Source of the DNA: Romanomermis culicivorax
Lineage: Eukaryota > Nematoda > Enoplea > Mermithida > Mermithidae
Length of the DNA: 64,000 bases
Assembly: GCA_963922205.1 (NCBI GenBank)
Contig: CAWUHX010000345.1
Span: 124,001 to 188,000, forward strand
Reading direction: 5' to 3'
In this document: in pieces, positions 36,560-46,339 of the stretch
How positions within the stretch are numbered: the stretch's first letter is position 1
Layout of the letters: every line of letters begins with the position of its first letter
Notes under the pieces: generated by a model
What the model saw: only the letters and a program-made list of their open reading frames with translations
Databases searched by the model: none
Told to the model about the DNA's origin: nothing
Made by a program: the position numbers and the translations under genes

Positions 36560-37070
36560 TGTTAGGCTGCTGTGGGTTGAAGATGATGTAACTGACCTTT
36601 GGGTTTAGACAAAGGAAGTTGCAACAGTTCTAACCACAGGCTAACAACAACAATAAACCAAAACTCTCTCACACATTTCACCAGATACACGCCAGTACTT
36701 CACCAAACCTCAGGCAGAACACCTTGGCACGTCCCTCAGGAGATCGTACCAAGGTCTCCACTCCTAATCCTATAAACTCCTCCACTATGCTTACAAAACA
36801 ATACAAGTTACTGGTCCAACTTGTATTGGGAATGCGACAGGTGACGCCAAAAACAATAATGGGTAATTATAAAATAAATGGTGATTTCCGGCCATGCTCT
36901 CGTCCAAAACATAATATTAACCAGAATGAAAAAATACATAAAAACTCGTGAAACAGTGGCCACACATTTCTATGTAAATTTTATTCTTCTTTCTGCCACT
37001 TTTTGCTGCATCCAACTGCCTGCGCACTGACACTGGAAGCTGAACACATGCACCTGTAGCAACCCCGACA
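36560..37070 (-). repeat. Element 1, right (5') LTR
   Basis: Partner of the LTR at 27,258-27,740. It runs from TG at 36,560 to CA at 37,070 and would hold the element promoter. It is followed directly by the CTTA duplication and the continuation of the minisatellite. Confidence 0.85.
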
Positions 37071-37230
37071 CTTAAACGCTATGAAGGCCTTAAACGCCAT
37101 AAAGGCCTTAAACGCCATAAAGGCCTTAAAGGCCATAAAGGCCTTAAATGCCATAAAGGCCTTAAATCCCATAAAGGCCTCAAACCCCAAGTAAGCGTAA
37201 AGCGCCATGAAAGCCCTAAATGCCATAAAA
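37071..37230. repeat. 18-bp minisatellite, right part
   Basis: About nine tandem copies of a CCATAAAGGCCTTAAACG-type unit, continuing the array at 26,899-27,257. It directly abuts the truncated 3' end of element 2. Confidence 0.85.
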
Positions 37231-37259
37231 GTAATATTGCTCTTTTGGCAAACTGATCA

Positions 37260-38740
37260 CAGTTCCCCCACAGTGTGAAATCATATTGGTAAGGGCCCAC
37301 ATCTATTAAATAAAATTCTGTGAATAGTCCGTTTAACCTTAAGGTTTGGGGACAGATACCTAGCTGAAAGCATTATTTCTCTAGGTTAGGCCCTACCACA
37401 GTCAAGGCCAAGCTGACTAGATCGAAGTAGTAACCTCTGGTCTTCCTCAGATGTTCTGACAAAGGGACCGTTTTGTCCCTGTCCTTGTTATCGCAACCTG
37501 CTGCATATACATTGAATATGCTGACTAGGTCTTCTAGCACTGAATAACTGGCAAAAAGCATGTCTGAATTTAGGAAACTTAGCAAACTTACCCATTAGTT
37601 CTCCATGAGGCTGGTGGTATCCATAATGTATGTTTGACCATTTGTTAATGTGACGCTGATGTAACGGGTGAATTGTTTTGCCAATGGGTTGTCAACCTCT
37701 CTCGTTTTAAACAAGGGGGTGACATTGTCTTGCCCGATTTTCTCCAAATCAAATCCACAAACTGGGTGTCCTTAGAAGATGGACACTTCTTTGATAAATT
37801 CGAGCACCTGACTGGCCTTCCTGATGTCTACCAAAACTGGTTCCTTGGGATTGGCTGGCCTGTACCTGAAAGTTCCTCTGAACCACTGGTCCAGTTCATG
37901 GATCTGGACGACCCATTTGATTTTGTAGTTTAAATATTTGAAGAGATTATTAATTTTGATATTTATTCCCCTTGGTTTAGTGCCTAAGTTTTAGGCTGAT
38001 AGTTCATTAACACCACTACACCAAGTGGGTCAAGTTTCACAAATAGAAAAGTTAGGGAAGGCATTGTGTTAAGTGTGCCATTGATATAAGAAACATATAG
38101 CTGGTAGGCAACTAAAACTTTACCAAATCTTACCCTTGCTACCTCTATATGTTGGGGAGGGTAGACCTGATCCAATTGTCCACCATTTGATCGGATCCAA
38201 ATCTCTGACCAGCTGCTTGAGGGACCAACTACACTCCATTTATGGTGCTCAGTATTTACAATTTTTATAGTGCTCGAGATTTATAATTGTTGTGATTTTT
38301 GATTCTGAAAAATGATATTATTTGGTTTTATAATAAGTTATTTTTGTTAAAATTTTTGATTACTTAAAGTGGAATGGGCTGAACCCAAGGTTCTAGGTTT
38401 CCCTCGAAAGGCCTAACTCTCACCGATAGCAGGTCTATTTCCAAATTAGGAAATCTCTGGTTGGCTTTGAGTTTCCGATTCTTGGTATCCCATTTTTTGT
38501 TCCCTCCAAGTTCTAACCTGATCTGCCCTTAATTTGGGGTGCCGAGTTGTCTTCCAGTGACTTCTGGGCATATTCTGTGATTTCCAAAAATGTTTAATAA
38601 AATAAGTTCTCGTCGGAGCTTGTTGATGGTTCCCTGCACCTTTTCCCATTTTTCTTTGGAAAATTTCATTCTTACGAAGAAAATAATTTGAAATGTTATA
38701 AAAATTCTGAATGCTGAAAAAGTATAATTCAGCAATTTTT
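37260..38740 (-). pseudogene. Element 2 ORF3, broken
   Basis: Counterpart of element 1 ORF3. Aligned blocks in one - strand frame include VVQIHELDQWF, VLVDIRKASQVLEFIK, PVCGFDLEKIGQ, VDNPLAKQFTRYISV and SYSVLEDLVSIFN. It is broken by a TAA before GHPVCGFD and another stop after DTTSLMEN. Upstream, 38,446-38,735 is open with MKFSKEKWEKVQG and a frameshift. Where element 1 has GFDTKK, this copy has GFDLEK. The C-terminal Gly/Arg tail is not seen, possibly because the element is truncated at the minisatellite. Confidence 0.6.
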
Positions 38741-39201
38741 GCTAATTTCCTTTTTATATACAGTTGAGGGAAATTTTAATTCTTCTTTCCCTTGGAAATA
38801 TAAAATTCAGATATGCAGGGGCAGCAATAAATTCTTTGAAAAAGGAAAAATGTGAAAATTATAATTTTTGAAAAAGTCAGAAAATTTTTGGGTTGTCACT
38901 TTGGTCTAAAATTCCGCAGAATTTTTCCCAAAGTCTGAAATATACAAAAAAGTTTTACAAAATTAATGCAAATACTACACAAGCCTGATAAATATTACAA
39001 AATTTTACAAAATATTTTTGAAATAGTACCAAAATGCGTGAAAAATATACACAAAATCTGCCTAAAATTGCGCAGCATTTCACCTTGAGCAAAATTTCAC
39101 AATGAAAGTGATTGATTTGGTGCTCCAGTTGTGACTGTATGCTTCATATTGGAATTTGACTGGTTTTCTTTGCGTGTCACATCCTGATTGGCTTGCACTG
39201 T

Positions 39202-39680
39202 TCACGGCAAGACCCTAGTGGTCTTGTAATGAAAATGTTTCAACCGGCTGATTGAAACAATTTGGCGATTCAGTAGTTTGTCCCAATGAATAATGGTGAC
39301 AACATTCTCTGCCATTTGTGAAATGTCTAAAACTGTGAATGGACCGGACCATGGAAGTCCTAATTTCTTCTGCTTATCTACTTTTAGCAGAACCCAGTCC
39401 TTTTCCTTGAACTTTTGTTCCTTGGAGTTTTTATCAAAGTACTTCTTCAATTTTTCGGCAGCACTCTGGATATTTTTTGCAATATCCTCGTAGAAATTGA
39501 CTAAATGATTCGTCAACACAAATTTGTATGCCTCTGCATTGACATCTGGCATTAAAATATCATATGCTTTCAAGAAGTTTAACCCGAAGGTTGTCTCCTG
39601 ACCTCTAAGCAGTGAAAATGGGGATTGCCCTGTTACTGCATGTGGTGTAGCATTATATGCAAAGAAGACTACTCTTAAGT
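39202..39680 (-). pseudogene. Element 2 integrase C-terminal part
   Basis: Continues the integrase after a stop at about 39,682. It contains FAYNATPHAVTGQSPFSLLR, the helix NHLVNFYEDIAKNIQSAAEK and KQKKLGLPWSGPFTVLD, the GPF-type module of Ty3/gypsy integrases, here intact. It ends near VSISRLKHFHY. No chromodomain follows. Confidence 0.85.
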
Positions 39681-39681
39681 A

Positions 39682-40422
39682 TCATGGCCAGTTGTCTTTT
39701 TCTCCAATCGCCACTTTTCTGAGCTGCTTTATGAGTGTCTGATTGAATCTTTCAACCATACCATTTCCTTGAGGATGGTAAGCTTTAGTGCAGATCTTTT
39801 GACACTCTAATAACTTGCAGATGTCTTCCATTAGATCTGAGGTAAAACAACCTTCTCTATCACTGAGTAATCTCCATCGAGTCCCATTTCTAAATACAAT
39901 AGCTTGTAGAAAAGTGTCTACAATGGTGCTAGCTGCCTGATCAGGGATCAGTTCAGCTTCAATCCACTTTGTAAAATAGTCCTGAAAGACTATGACATAC
40001 AGTCTCTTCTCACGGAGTGGAGAAATACTGACAATGTCCAGTGATACAATGTCGAAAGGACCTTCTGGAATTATTGGTATCAGCAGAGAAACTTCAGCAT
40101 TTCCTGGGTTAGCCATCTGGCAAATTGGACAAAATTTTATCCAATGACTGACATCCTTTCCTATTCCAGGCCACCAGAACTGTTTCTTGATCATATCAAG
40201 AGTTCTCTTGAACCCTTGATGAGTCATTATAACAGAACCGTGGTACTGGTGCAAAGTATTGTCTTTTAGACAGGATGGAATGACCACTTGATCCTCAGCT
40301 CCATGTCCAGCTTCCCAGTATAACACTTCATTCTGGATGTAAAATCCACTGTGATACTTCGTTGTTCCATTTGGACCCAATCTATCAAAATAAGATCTCA
40401 ATACCTCATCCTTTCTCTGCAA
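39682..40422 (-). pseudogene. Element 2 integrase, zinc-binding and catalytic core
   Basis: A 246-codon open frame with the HHCC zinc-binding residues His61, His68, Cys98 and Cys101, and the catalytic triad Asp129 (FDIVSLD), Asp188 (LLSD) and Glu224 (GMVERFNQTL). Exactly 35 residues lie between the last two, the classic D-35-E. The catalytic domain itself looks intact; only the stop at the end splits it from the C-terminal part. Confidence 0.9.
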
Positions 40423-40452
40423 GAGGGCAATGAGATCATCTCTAATTAATCA

Positions 40453-41660
40453 TTATGGCAGCTCATCTTCTTTTGGGTCTGCCAAACTAGATTCCAGTTC
40501 CTTTTCCAGATATAACCAGGTTACCCTTTTTTCTTTACGTTTTGCCTGGTCACTCTTCTTTTCTTTTACCTGCCCCTGATCACCATCAGGCTGAACTTGC
40601 ACCTGACCTCTCTTTTCTGTTTTTCTTGCCATGCTCCTTGTAGTGATGGCATTTATCAAGTTTGCAGGCAAGATATATTCTGGATCACCCTCAGAATCTT
40701 CAGGATATATCTGGGTGAATCTGGAATTTGTGTCAAGTCTTTGACTTTCCCAGATTTGATCCTTGCTTTTCAGCTCTGAACATAATGGAGTACCATCTTG
40801 AGGATTCCGATCTGTCAAATTTCTGAATCTCTTGAGCAAATTGAGATGTGTTTCCTCAATTTTCTGTTCTTCCTGATCTTTCAGATTTTACTCTCGATTA
40901 TCCTCTGAGAATATATGTTCCCATTTTAGTGGTATCTTTTTGGTTTGATCATCTGGTTCATTCATCCTTGAAAGGAAATCTGCCATAGCATTCTGTTTAC
41001 CAGGCACATACTCTAGCTTATGGTCGAACTGCAAGATGAATGAGTACCATCTCTTTAATTTACCATTTGTCAAAGCATTTACTTTCCTTGAAAGCAAGGG
41101 TTTGTGATCTGTTCTTATAATCACTCTATCACCTACTAGATAGTGCTTGTATAACTTCAAGCCATAGACTATGGCCAGACATTTTCTCTCTGTGGCTGAC
41201 CATTTCTTTTCATCCACCTTTAAAATTTGCTATTGTTAGTTGGACTTGGTCTCATGGTAGAGAACTGCTCCCAGTCCTGTTTTGCTGGCATCCATCTGAA
41301 GGACAAAGTGGGCAGACCCATCGAAAACTGGGTACCTCAGAAAAGGCACTGACAACAAGGCATCCTTTAGGCTTTGAAAAGCCTGATGATTAACCTCCAA
41401 TATTTCCCAGACACAGTTTTTCTGGTTAACTTGTACAAAGGTTCTGCTAGTCTAGCTAGACCTGTATAAACTTCTTGCACCACTGCAGCATTCCTAAGAA
41501 TCTTTGGAGTTTTTTCTTAGACTCTGGAAAGGGAAAATTTTTTATGGCTTTGACCTTCTTCGGATCTGGGGAAACTAAATCTGAATTGAAGATATGTCTT
41601 TAAAATGGACTCTCTCTGGGAGGAATTCACACTTCTCCTGCTTTAGGGTCAACTGAGCCT
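40453..41660 (-). pseudogene. Element 2 RT connection, RNase H and tether
   Basis: 40,888-41,217 encodes the RNase H second half: TERKCLAIVYGLKLYKHYL, IIRTDHKPLLS and the final acidic motif in GKQNAMADFLSRM. The region 41,220-41,660 holds the RT connection and the first RNase H Asp (LQMDAS), but stops and frameshifts interrupt it. 40,453-40,839 encodes a Lys/Glu/Gln-rich tether that element 1 has lost. Confidence 0.82.
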
Positions 41661-41661
41661 T

Positions 41662-42354
41662 TCATAGAGCTTGCAGGATTAGCTCCAAGTTTACTAAATA
41701 CTCCTCAAATGTGTTTGAGAATACAATAATATCATCTATATAAACTAGACAGATCTTCCATACATATGGGTGCAAAACTCTTTCCATCGTACACTGGAAC
41801 TCTGCTGGTGCATTTTTTAGACTAAAGGGCATGACTTTAAACTGATACAGCCCTTCCTGGCATATGAAAGCAGTTTTTTCCTTGCTTTCTTCATCCATTG
41901 GCACTTGCCAATACCCTGACTTGAGATTCAAGGTGATATAAAATTTTGCCCTTCCTAAGCAGTCTAGGTAATCATCCATTCTCAGAATCAGATATTTGTC
42001 ATCCTTTGCGACCTCATTTATACCCCTGAAATCCTCTACTGGTCGCTTGGTACAATCCTGTTTACCTATTAAAAATAAAGAAGCTGCCCAAGGCAACTTT
42101 GACGGCTTTATAACATTCTCCTTGAGCACATCTTGCACACACTCATGAACATGTGGCCTTAAATTAATAGCAATCCTGTGATAGCACTCAGCCACAGGTG
42201 GTGCATCCCCAGTCTTTATTTTACAGGTCAAATAGTGTATAGTAGTTGGGGGATCATTAGGCAAGCTAAATACATCTTTATACTTGGCCAGACACTTTGA
42301 AGCTTGTTCCAATTGATCAGAAGGTATATTGGATTTAGCTAGCATCTTGTACAA
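41662..42354 (-). pseudogene. Element 2 reverse transcriptase, motif A aspartate replaced
   Basis: A 230-codon frame containing KLPWAASLFLIGKQD, EDFRGINEVAKDDKYLILRM, FYITLNLKSGYWQVP, MPFSLKNAPAEFQ and YIDDIIVFSN. The YIDD pair (Asp207, Asp208) is present, but the motif A residue is Asn143 where element 1 has the catalytic Asp (TLDLKSG). MPFG is changed to MPFS. Loss of one of the three metal-binding aspartates should abolish polymerase activity. Confidence 0.88.
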
Positions 42355-42705
42355 AGCTTCCCTGAACTTTCTCTCTCATTGCTTTGAGTCCAATCAGGTT
42401 TAGCTTGGACTGCACAAGTTTGCAGCTTCTCCTCTTCTTCAACTATCTTCCCCTTCAATTGATCTTGGTTAGGGGCATCACATAACACAGAATTAGTATA
42501 GCCAATTATTTGATTTTGCTTCAGATGGCATCCCAATCCCCTGCTGTTAGATACCATAACTACAAAATCATTTGTAGTACCATCTTCTATAGTACTATCT
42601 ATGTGGAACTTTTTCTATTCCTCTTCAGACTCTACTATAATCCCATCAAGGGAATTTTCACCTACTTTGTGCCAAAGTTTTGCTTTAAGAAGTATATCTG
42701 TACCA

Positions 42706-43418
42706 CTAGGTAAGTAGGCTTGATTGGAACTTACCACAGAAACCAAAACCTTTAGAAGGCAAATCTTTGGCTGTGGCACAAGTCCTAAATTTCGCAGCAC
42801 TTGTAGTGATAACCTCTCCATAATTTGTTTGAGGCTGCTCGGGCATCAAGTATATCCTCTGTTGCCTGTTGTTGAGGGTCATAGTCCTGTTTCTAAAGTC
42901 TATTATGGCACCTACTTGAGGATGAGCCAAAAAATCTGTTCCCACTTTGACATTTTCACTTGCTTCAGAGATCACAATTGCTTTCACTGAGAACTGTCCA
43001 CACAGGGTATCCATTCTAAACTGAATATACCCATGGGCGTGGACTGTTTTACCATTGGCTACCATAACATTTAATATCCTAGGATCCTACGATATTCAGT
43101 GTAGTCTGCACCTAAAGTTTCTTTCAGAAACTTAGCTGACATAACTGTGCACTGAGCTCCTGTGTCAATCAGAGCCAATGTTTTACATCCTCCTATTATA
43201 ACCTCAATATGGAAATGGTCTGTCTTTGGGTATGTGTCCAGCAATTGCTGCTCCTGAGGACTAGCTGGTGTGTGTCTTTTTATTATCTGAACTGCTGGTA
43301 CTACAGTTTGAGCTGCAATAGCATTCATTTGAACAATGCTGCCCAATACCACATTGGGGAAATTCACTCTCTGATCTACCTGTTCAAAAGGGTTTATTTG
43401 TGATTTTTTAGCAACCAT
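42706..43418 (-). pseudogene. Element 2 protease, DTG intact, one frameshift
   Basis: 43,071-43,418 encodes FHIEVIIGGCKTLALIDTGA, with the retropepsin active site Asp85-Thr86-Gly87. A partial 8-bp direct duplication (AGGATCCT/AGGATATT) near 43,075-43,090 shifts the frame. The second half, 42,706-43,065, gives VKVGTDFLAHPQVGAIIDF, the ILG.D-type strand. The active site itself is preserved, in contrast to element 1. A short linker frame at 42,339-42,557 follows. Confidence 0.85.
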
Positions 43419-43419
43419 T

Positions 43420-44237
43420 ACACTTGAGTAGTCCTTTTGTGGTTGCTGATTTGGGAATTGACCCTGATGCAGAGTCTGAGTTGGTCCCGTAATAGCTTGA
43501 GTCGGCTGAGGTTGCTATAAAGCAGTTTGTTGTTGGAATTGCTGCATCTACTGATACTGCTTTTGCAGTTGTTTTGCTTTTTGAATTCCAGAAATTCATT
43601 GTAATTGTAATTCTGTTCAAAATTGTCATGGCTATCCTAACAACTGGAGTAGCCAACATGGTAAGCACCTCTGCCTCTACTATTGAAATTAGCATTTGGG
43701 TAACCTCCTCAACCTCTGAAATTACCTCTAGCAAAATTGTTGAAACTTCCTCAATTAAATGTTGGGAAGCTAGCTCAGCCTCTGCTCCTTCATTTAGACA
43801 AAACTCTCAATGTCCTACAGTCTGCAGTATTATGTATTATGCTCTTATGGAACTCACACCATGGCTTTGTAGGATCTCAGGAGACCTGACCTCCCTGGCT
43901 TTTCCCGGGTATGGCCACATCAGACCAATTTTCCCTTTGTCTACCATCAATGTTTTGGTGGAGCCGATCAAATTTTGAGACCAATTGTACCTTTTACTTA
44001 GAAATTTTTAATAAGAGAAACTCATTCATACCTTTTTTTGGTCTGAGCCCTAGGGGCTTCCAGAATCGGAATCTCCTCTATTTCAGGTGAATCACTTCTA
44101 GACCTTTGGATTTGAGCTGGTACCTGATTACCTAAACTCTGATATGGCTGCTGAAACCTTTGTCTCTGGCTCTGTTCAAAACACTCTGGCTGATTTCTTG
44201 GGACTACTGCGATCTCAGGATCTTGCCCACTCTGCAT
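43420..44237 (-). pseudogene. Element 2 gag nucleocapsid region (zinc knuckle and RG box)
   Basis: At 43,817-43,858 the - strand encodes CEFHKSIIHNTADC, spacing C-x2-H-x4-H-x4-C. Downstream, near 43,640-43,745, lies NFARGNFRG and SRGRGAYHVGY, matching the RG box of element 1 (NFRGRGG, GRGRGAYYVGF). A Gln-rich spacer leads to the protease. The frame carries several stops and shifts, so the domains are seen as fragments. Confidence 0.75.
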
Positions 44238-44244
44238 GGCTACC

Positions 44245-44901
44245 TCATTTATAACAATTAGCTCCTGCTGAGTACCTTTTGGCTAAATATCTTTGAAAGG
44301 CATTTTTATATCTGTGTTCAATATTATGAACTTCTACTGCTAAATCATACCAAGTCCTAAAGGTATGTATGGAGTTTTTCAGCTCAGACTGAAACCTGGG
44401 ATCACTTTTATACAAAAATGTGTCAATAATCAGTCTTTGCTCTGACTGATAGTCCAAATCTCCCTTTACTAGTTCCACTAATATACTGACTCTTTTTAGA
44501 AAGTCAACAGCCTGTTCATTGGGTCTCTGTTGGATCTCAAATAATTCCTTGGTGAGCATTTCCAGGTTACACTCTGGTGAAAAGACATTAATTATGGCTT
44601 TCCTGGCCTCCCTACAGGTCATGTTGTCACTTGCAACAGCCTTTGGCCTGCCCTTAGACAGCTTCAGCAGTGCTTCATATTTGGCTGATTCGGGTGTATC
44701 TCTCCCAAATTTCCCTTTTAGTGCTGCTAAGAAGCTAAGCACTTGCTGATTTACCATACCTTCTTCTAAAGGTCTGGGTAGCACACCTTTAACCATATTC
44801 CTTATAACAATTTCTTGTGCCAAATTAGTTGTTGGCATGTCCCTCTGATCATATGCTGCCATAAGAACTGGATCCATATCACAGTTTAATGAGTGTAACA
44901 T
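44245..44901 (-). pseudogene. Element 2 gag capsid
   Basis: A 218-codon open frame. It aligns with the element 1 capsid around NLEMLTKELFEIQQRPNEQA and VDFLKRVSILVELVKGDLDY, the Retrotrans_gag-like helices, and around SDPRFQSELKNSIHTFRTWY, which matches SSQLYQTELQDKLPSMKTWQ in element 1. It is in the same reading frame as the gag start at 45,957. Confidence 0.82.
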
Positions 44902-45129
44902 AATTCAGTTTGGATCTCATTGAGGTGGTACACCTCCATGATTTGATGGTAGGTTGTCTCTGTCAAATCTATAATCCCTATATGGGAAACATGTCAGTTG
45001 ATCTGGTCTAAGGTTATTTCGATCAACTATATTTCCTCTACCATCATAGGCCACTTCTGTCAAAGTTGGATGCTGCTGAGCTAGTTAGTCCTGATTCTGT
45101 TGGCCTACCAATTGCTCAGTTTCCTCGAA

Positions 45130-45957
45130 TCAAACTTCTCTAGCTGGACCTCTCCAACTTCTGGGCTCAAAATTTTGTCTCTGCCCTTCATTGGCTTCTG
45201 GCCTATTGCTAGGCCCTGCACCTGCATATGTTTCAGCTGAGAAACTGTTGTCTCTTTCTGCACCCCTATTACATGGTCTAACCTGTCTCTCCTGCTCCTG
45301 GCGGCGATCTTCAGTCTCCCTTTTGTTGTCATCTATGGCAGCATTCGCAATGATGTTGAACAATGCTTCAATGGTTTCTTTCAATTCACAGATCTGAATC
45401 GCCAATTCTTGATTGGACACTTTTGGAGCTCTTTCCAGCTGCTGGAGTCACTCCTGTTCTTGTCGGATCCCCTCTAACCATTGCCATTCCTCTTTAGGGT
45501 CCAAATCATTCAAATCGGGTCGAATTTCAGGCCTTGCAATATCCCATTTTGGTCCTGCTAATTTGACTCTTGGTGGTGATTGTTTTATGTTCAGGGGCGG
45601 GGGCCCATCAGCATCTGGATTTGGATTCACCGGGTGTGTCTGTTGCAGTTCCATAGCAATTATTGGCAGCCACACTATCAGCACACCTGCAACCCGGGGT
45701 GTAAAATGCATTGCCTGCTGTTGCAATGGCTGCATCCTCGCGGGGGTCTGATCTGGAATCACTGGGTCAGGATCAGCATGACGTTGCTGACCTTCGTCTC
45801 CCAAATTCACTGAATTCCCTGCACTCACCACTCTGGGTGGTTATCTGTTTAAAGTATTACCTCTGAGTATCCTTCCATTTTTCATCTTAAATCCTGCTAA
45901 CTTTCTATAGAAACCTGGAGGAGATTCTTCTCTCCTAGTCTGACTATGAAGTTCCAT
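45130..45957 (-). pseudogene. Element 2 gag N-terminal region
   Basis: Begins at ATG 45,957 with SPPGFYRKL, similar to element 1. It shares one frame with the capsid over about 570 codons, interrupted only by in-frame stops: TAA at 45,841-45,843 (codon 39), TGA at about 45,445 and one near 45,127. The 45,130-45,420 part is a Glu/Arg/Gln-rich probable coiled coil; 45,448-45,831 is Pro-rich. Confidence 0.75.
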
Positions 45958-45981
45958 TATGAGGAGTTAAAAGCCATCACT

Positions 45982-46283
45982 TGTTGTGCAGGTCTTTCCT
46001 TAGGGATTAAAGAAAGCATGGGTTTGGTGTGACTGAATTAGTTAGAGCTAATTCCTAGGCTAGGCCTCGGATATTGCGCAACAGTTCAGTCCCCCATCCA
46101 GTCCAACAACAATAACTCACTTACCTTTAACAAGGGAACTCACAACCCCTCCTTGCAGTCTCCCACAGGGAAAAGGCTTCTCCTCAGGAGATAACTTACT
46201 TGCAGGATCCCTCTACAGGTCTTCCTGTTGCTTGAGGTCAGCAAGCATTGGCACCTGGGGCTGTGGGCCTTTACTCCTACCAT
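45982..46283 (-). repeat. Element 2, 5' LTR (right edge approximate)
   Basis: Inferred from the primer-binding-site position (TGATGGCTTTTAAC on the - strand, 2 bp from TG at 45,982) and from gag starting just inside. The right end is placed at a CA near 46,283 only because the next foldback element begins at about 46,340. There is no partner LTR to confirm it. Confidence 0.5.
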
Positions 46284-46339
46284 AATATCGAGTTTAAAAT
46301 AATATAGCAATGTAATATAACAAATATTAAAAAGAAAAT

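Larger units (their letters stand above)
27258..37070 (-). mobile_element. Element 1: Ty3/gypsy-type LTR retrotransposon, complete outline, decayed
   Basis: A 9.8-kb element bounded by LTRs at 27,258-27,740 and 36,560-37,070 that both start TGTTAGGCTGCTGTGGG. The flanks carry the 4-bp duplication CTTA (27,254-27,257 and 37,071-37,074). Order on the - strand: LTR, primer-binding site, gag (capsid, zinc knuckle, RG box), protease, RT, RNase H, integrase, an extra ORF3, polypurine tract, LTR. The PR-RT-RH-IN order, YIDD and the GPF-type integrase tail place it in Ty3/gypsy. It is inactive: many stops, frameshifts, an altered protease active site and a deletion between RNase H and integrase. It is about half identical at protein level to element 2 by eye. 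Confidence 0.9.
37231..46283 (-). mobile_element. Element 2: related Ty3/gypsy-type retrotransposon, 3' LTR missing
   Basis: Same gene order and family as element 1: 5' LTR (about 45,982-46,283), primer-binding site, gag, protease, RT, RNase H, tether, integrase and ORF3, all on the - strand. The 5' LTR starts TGTTGTGCAGG. I found no second copy of that LTR to the left; the sequence passes from ORF3 straight into the minisatellite at about 37,230. The right edge of the LTR cannot be fixed without a partner. Most lesions are single stop codons, with a few small frameshifts. LTRs differ from those of element 1, so the two are separate subfamilies. Confidence 0.85.

Noticed and set aside
36981-37226. 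Minus-strand ORF with repeated MAFKAF peptides
   Set aside because: Same minisatellite on the right side of element 1.
37673-37933. 86-codon + strand ORF
   Set aside because: Antisense shadow of element 2 ORF3; the - strand shows the conserved VDNPL block.
43574-43978. 134-codon + strand ORF
   Set aside because: Antisense shadow of element 2 gag (zinc knuckle and RG box).
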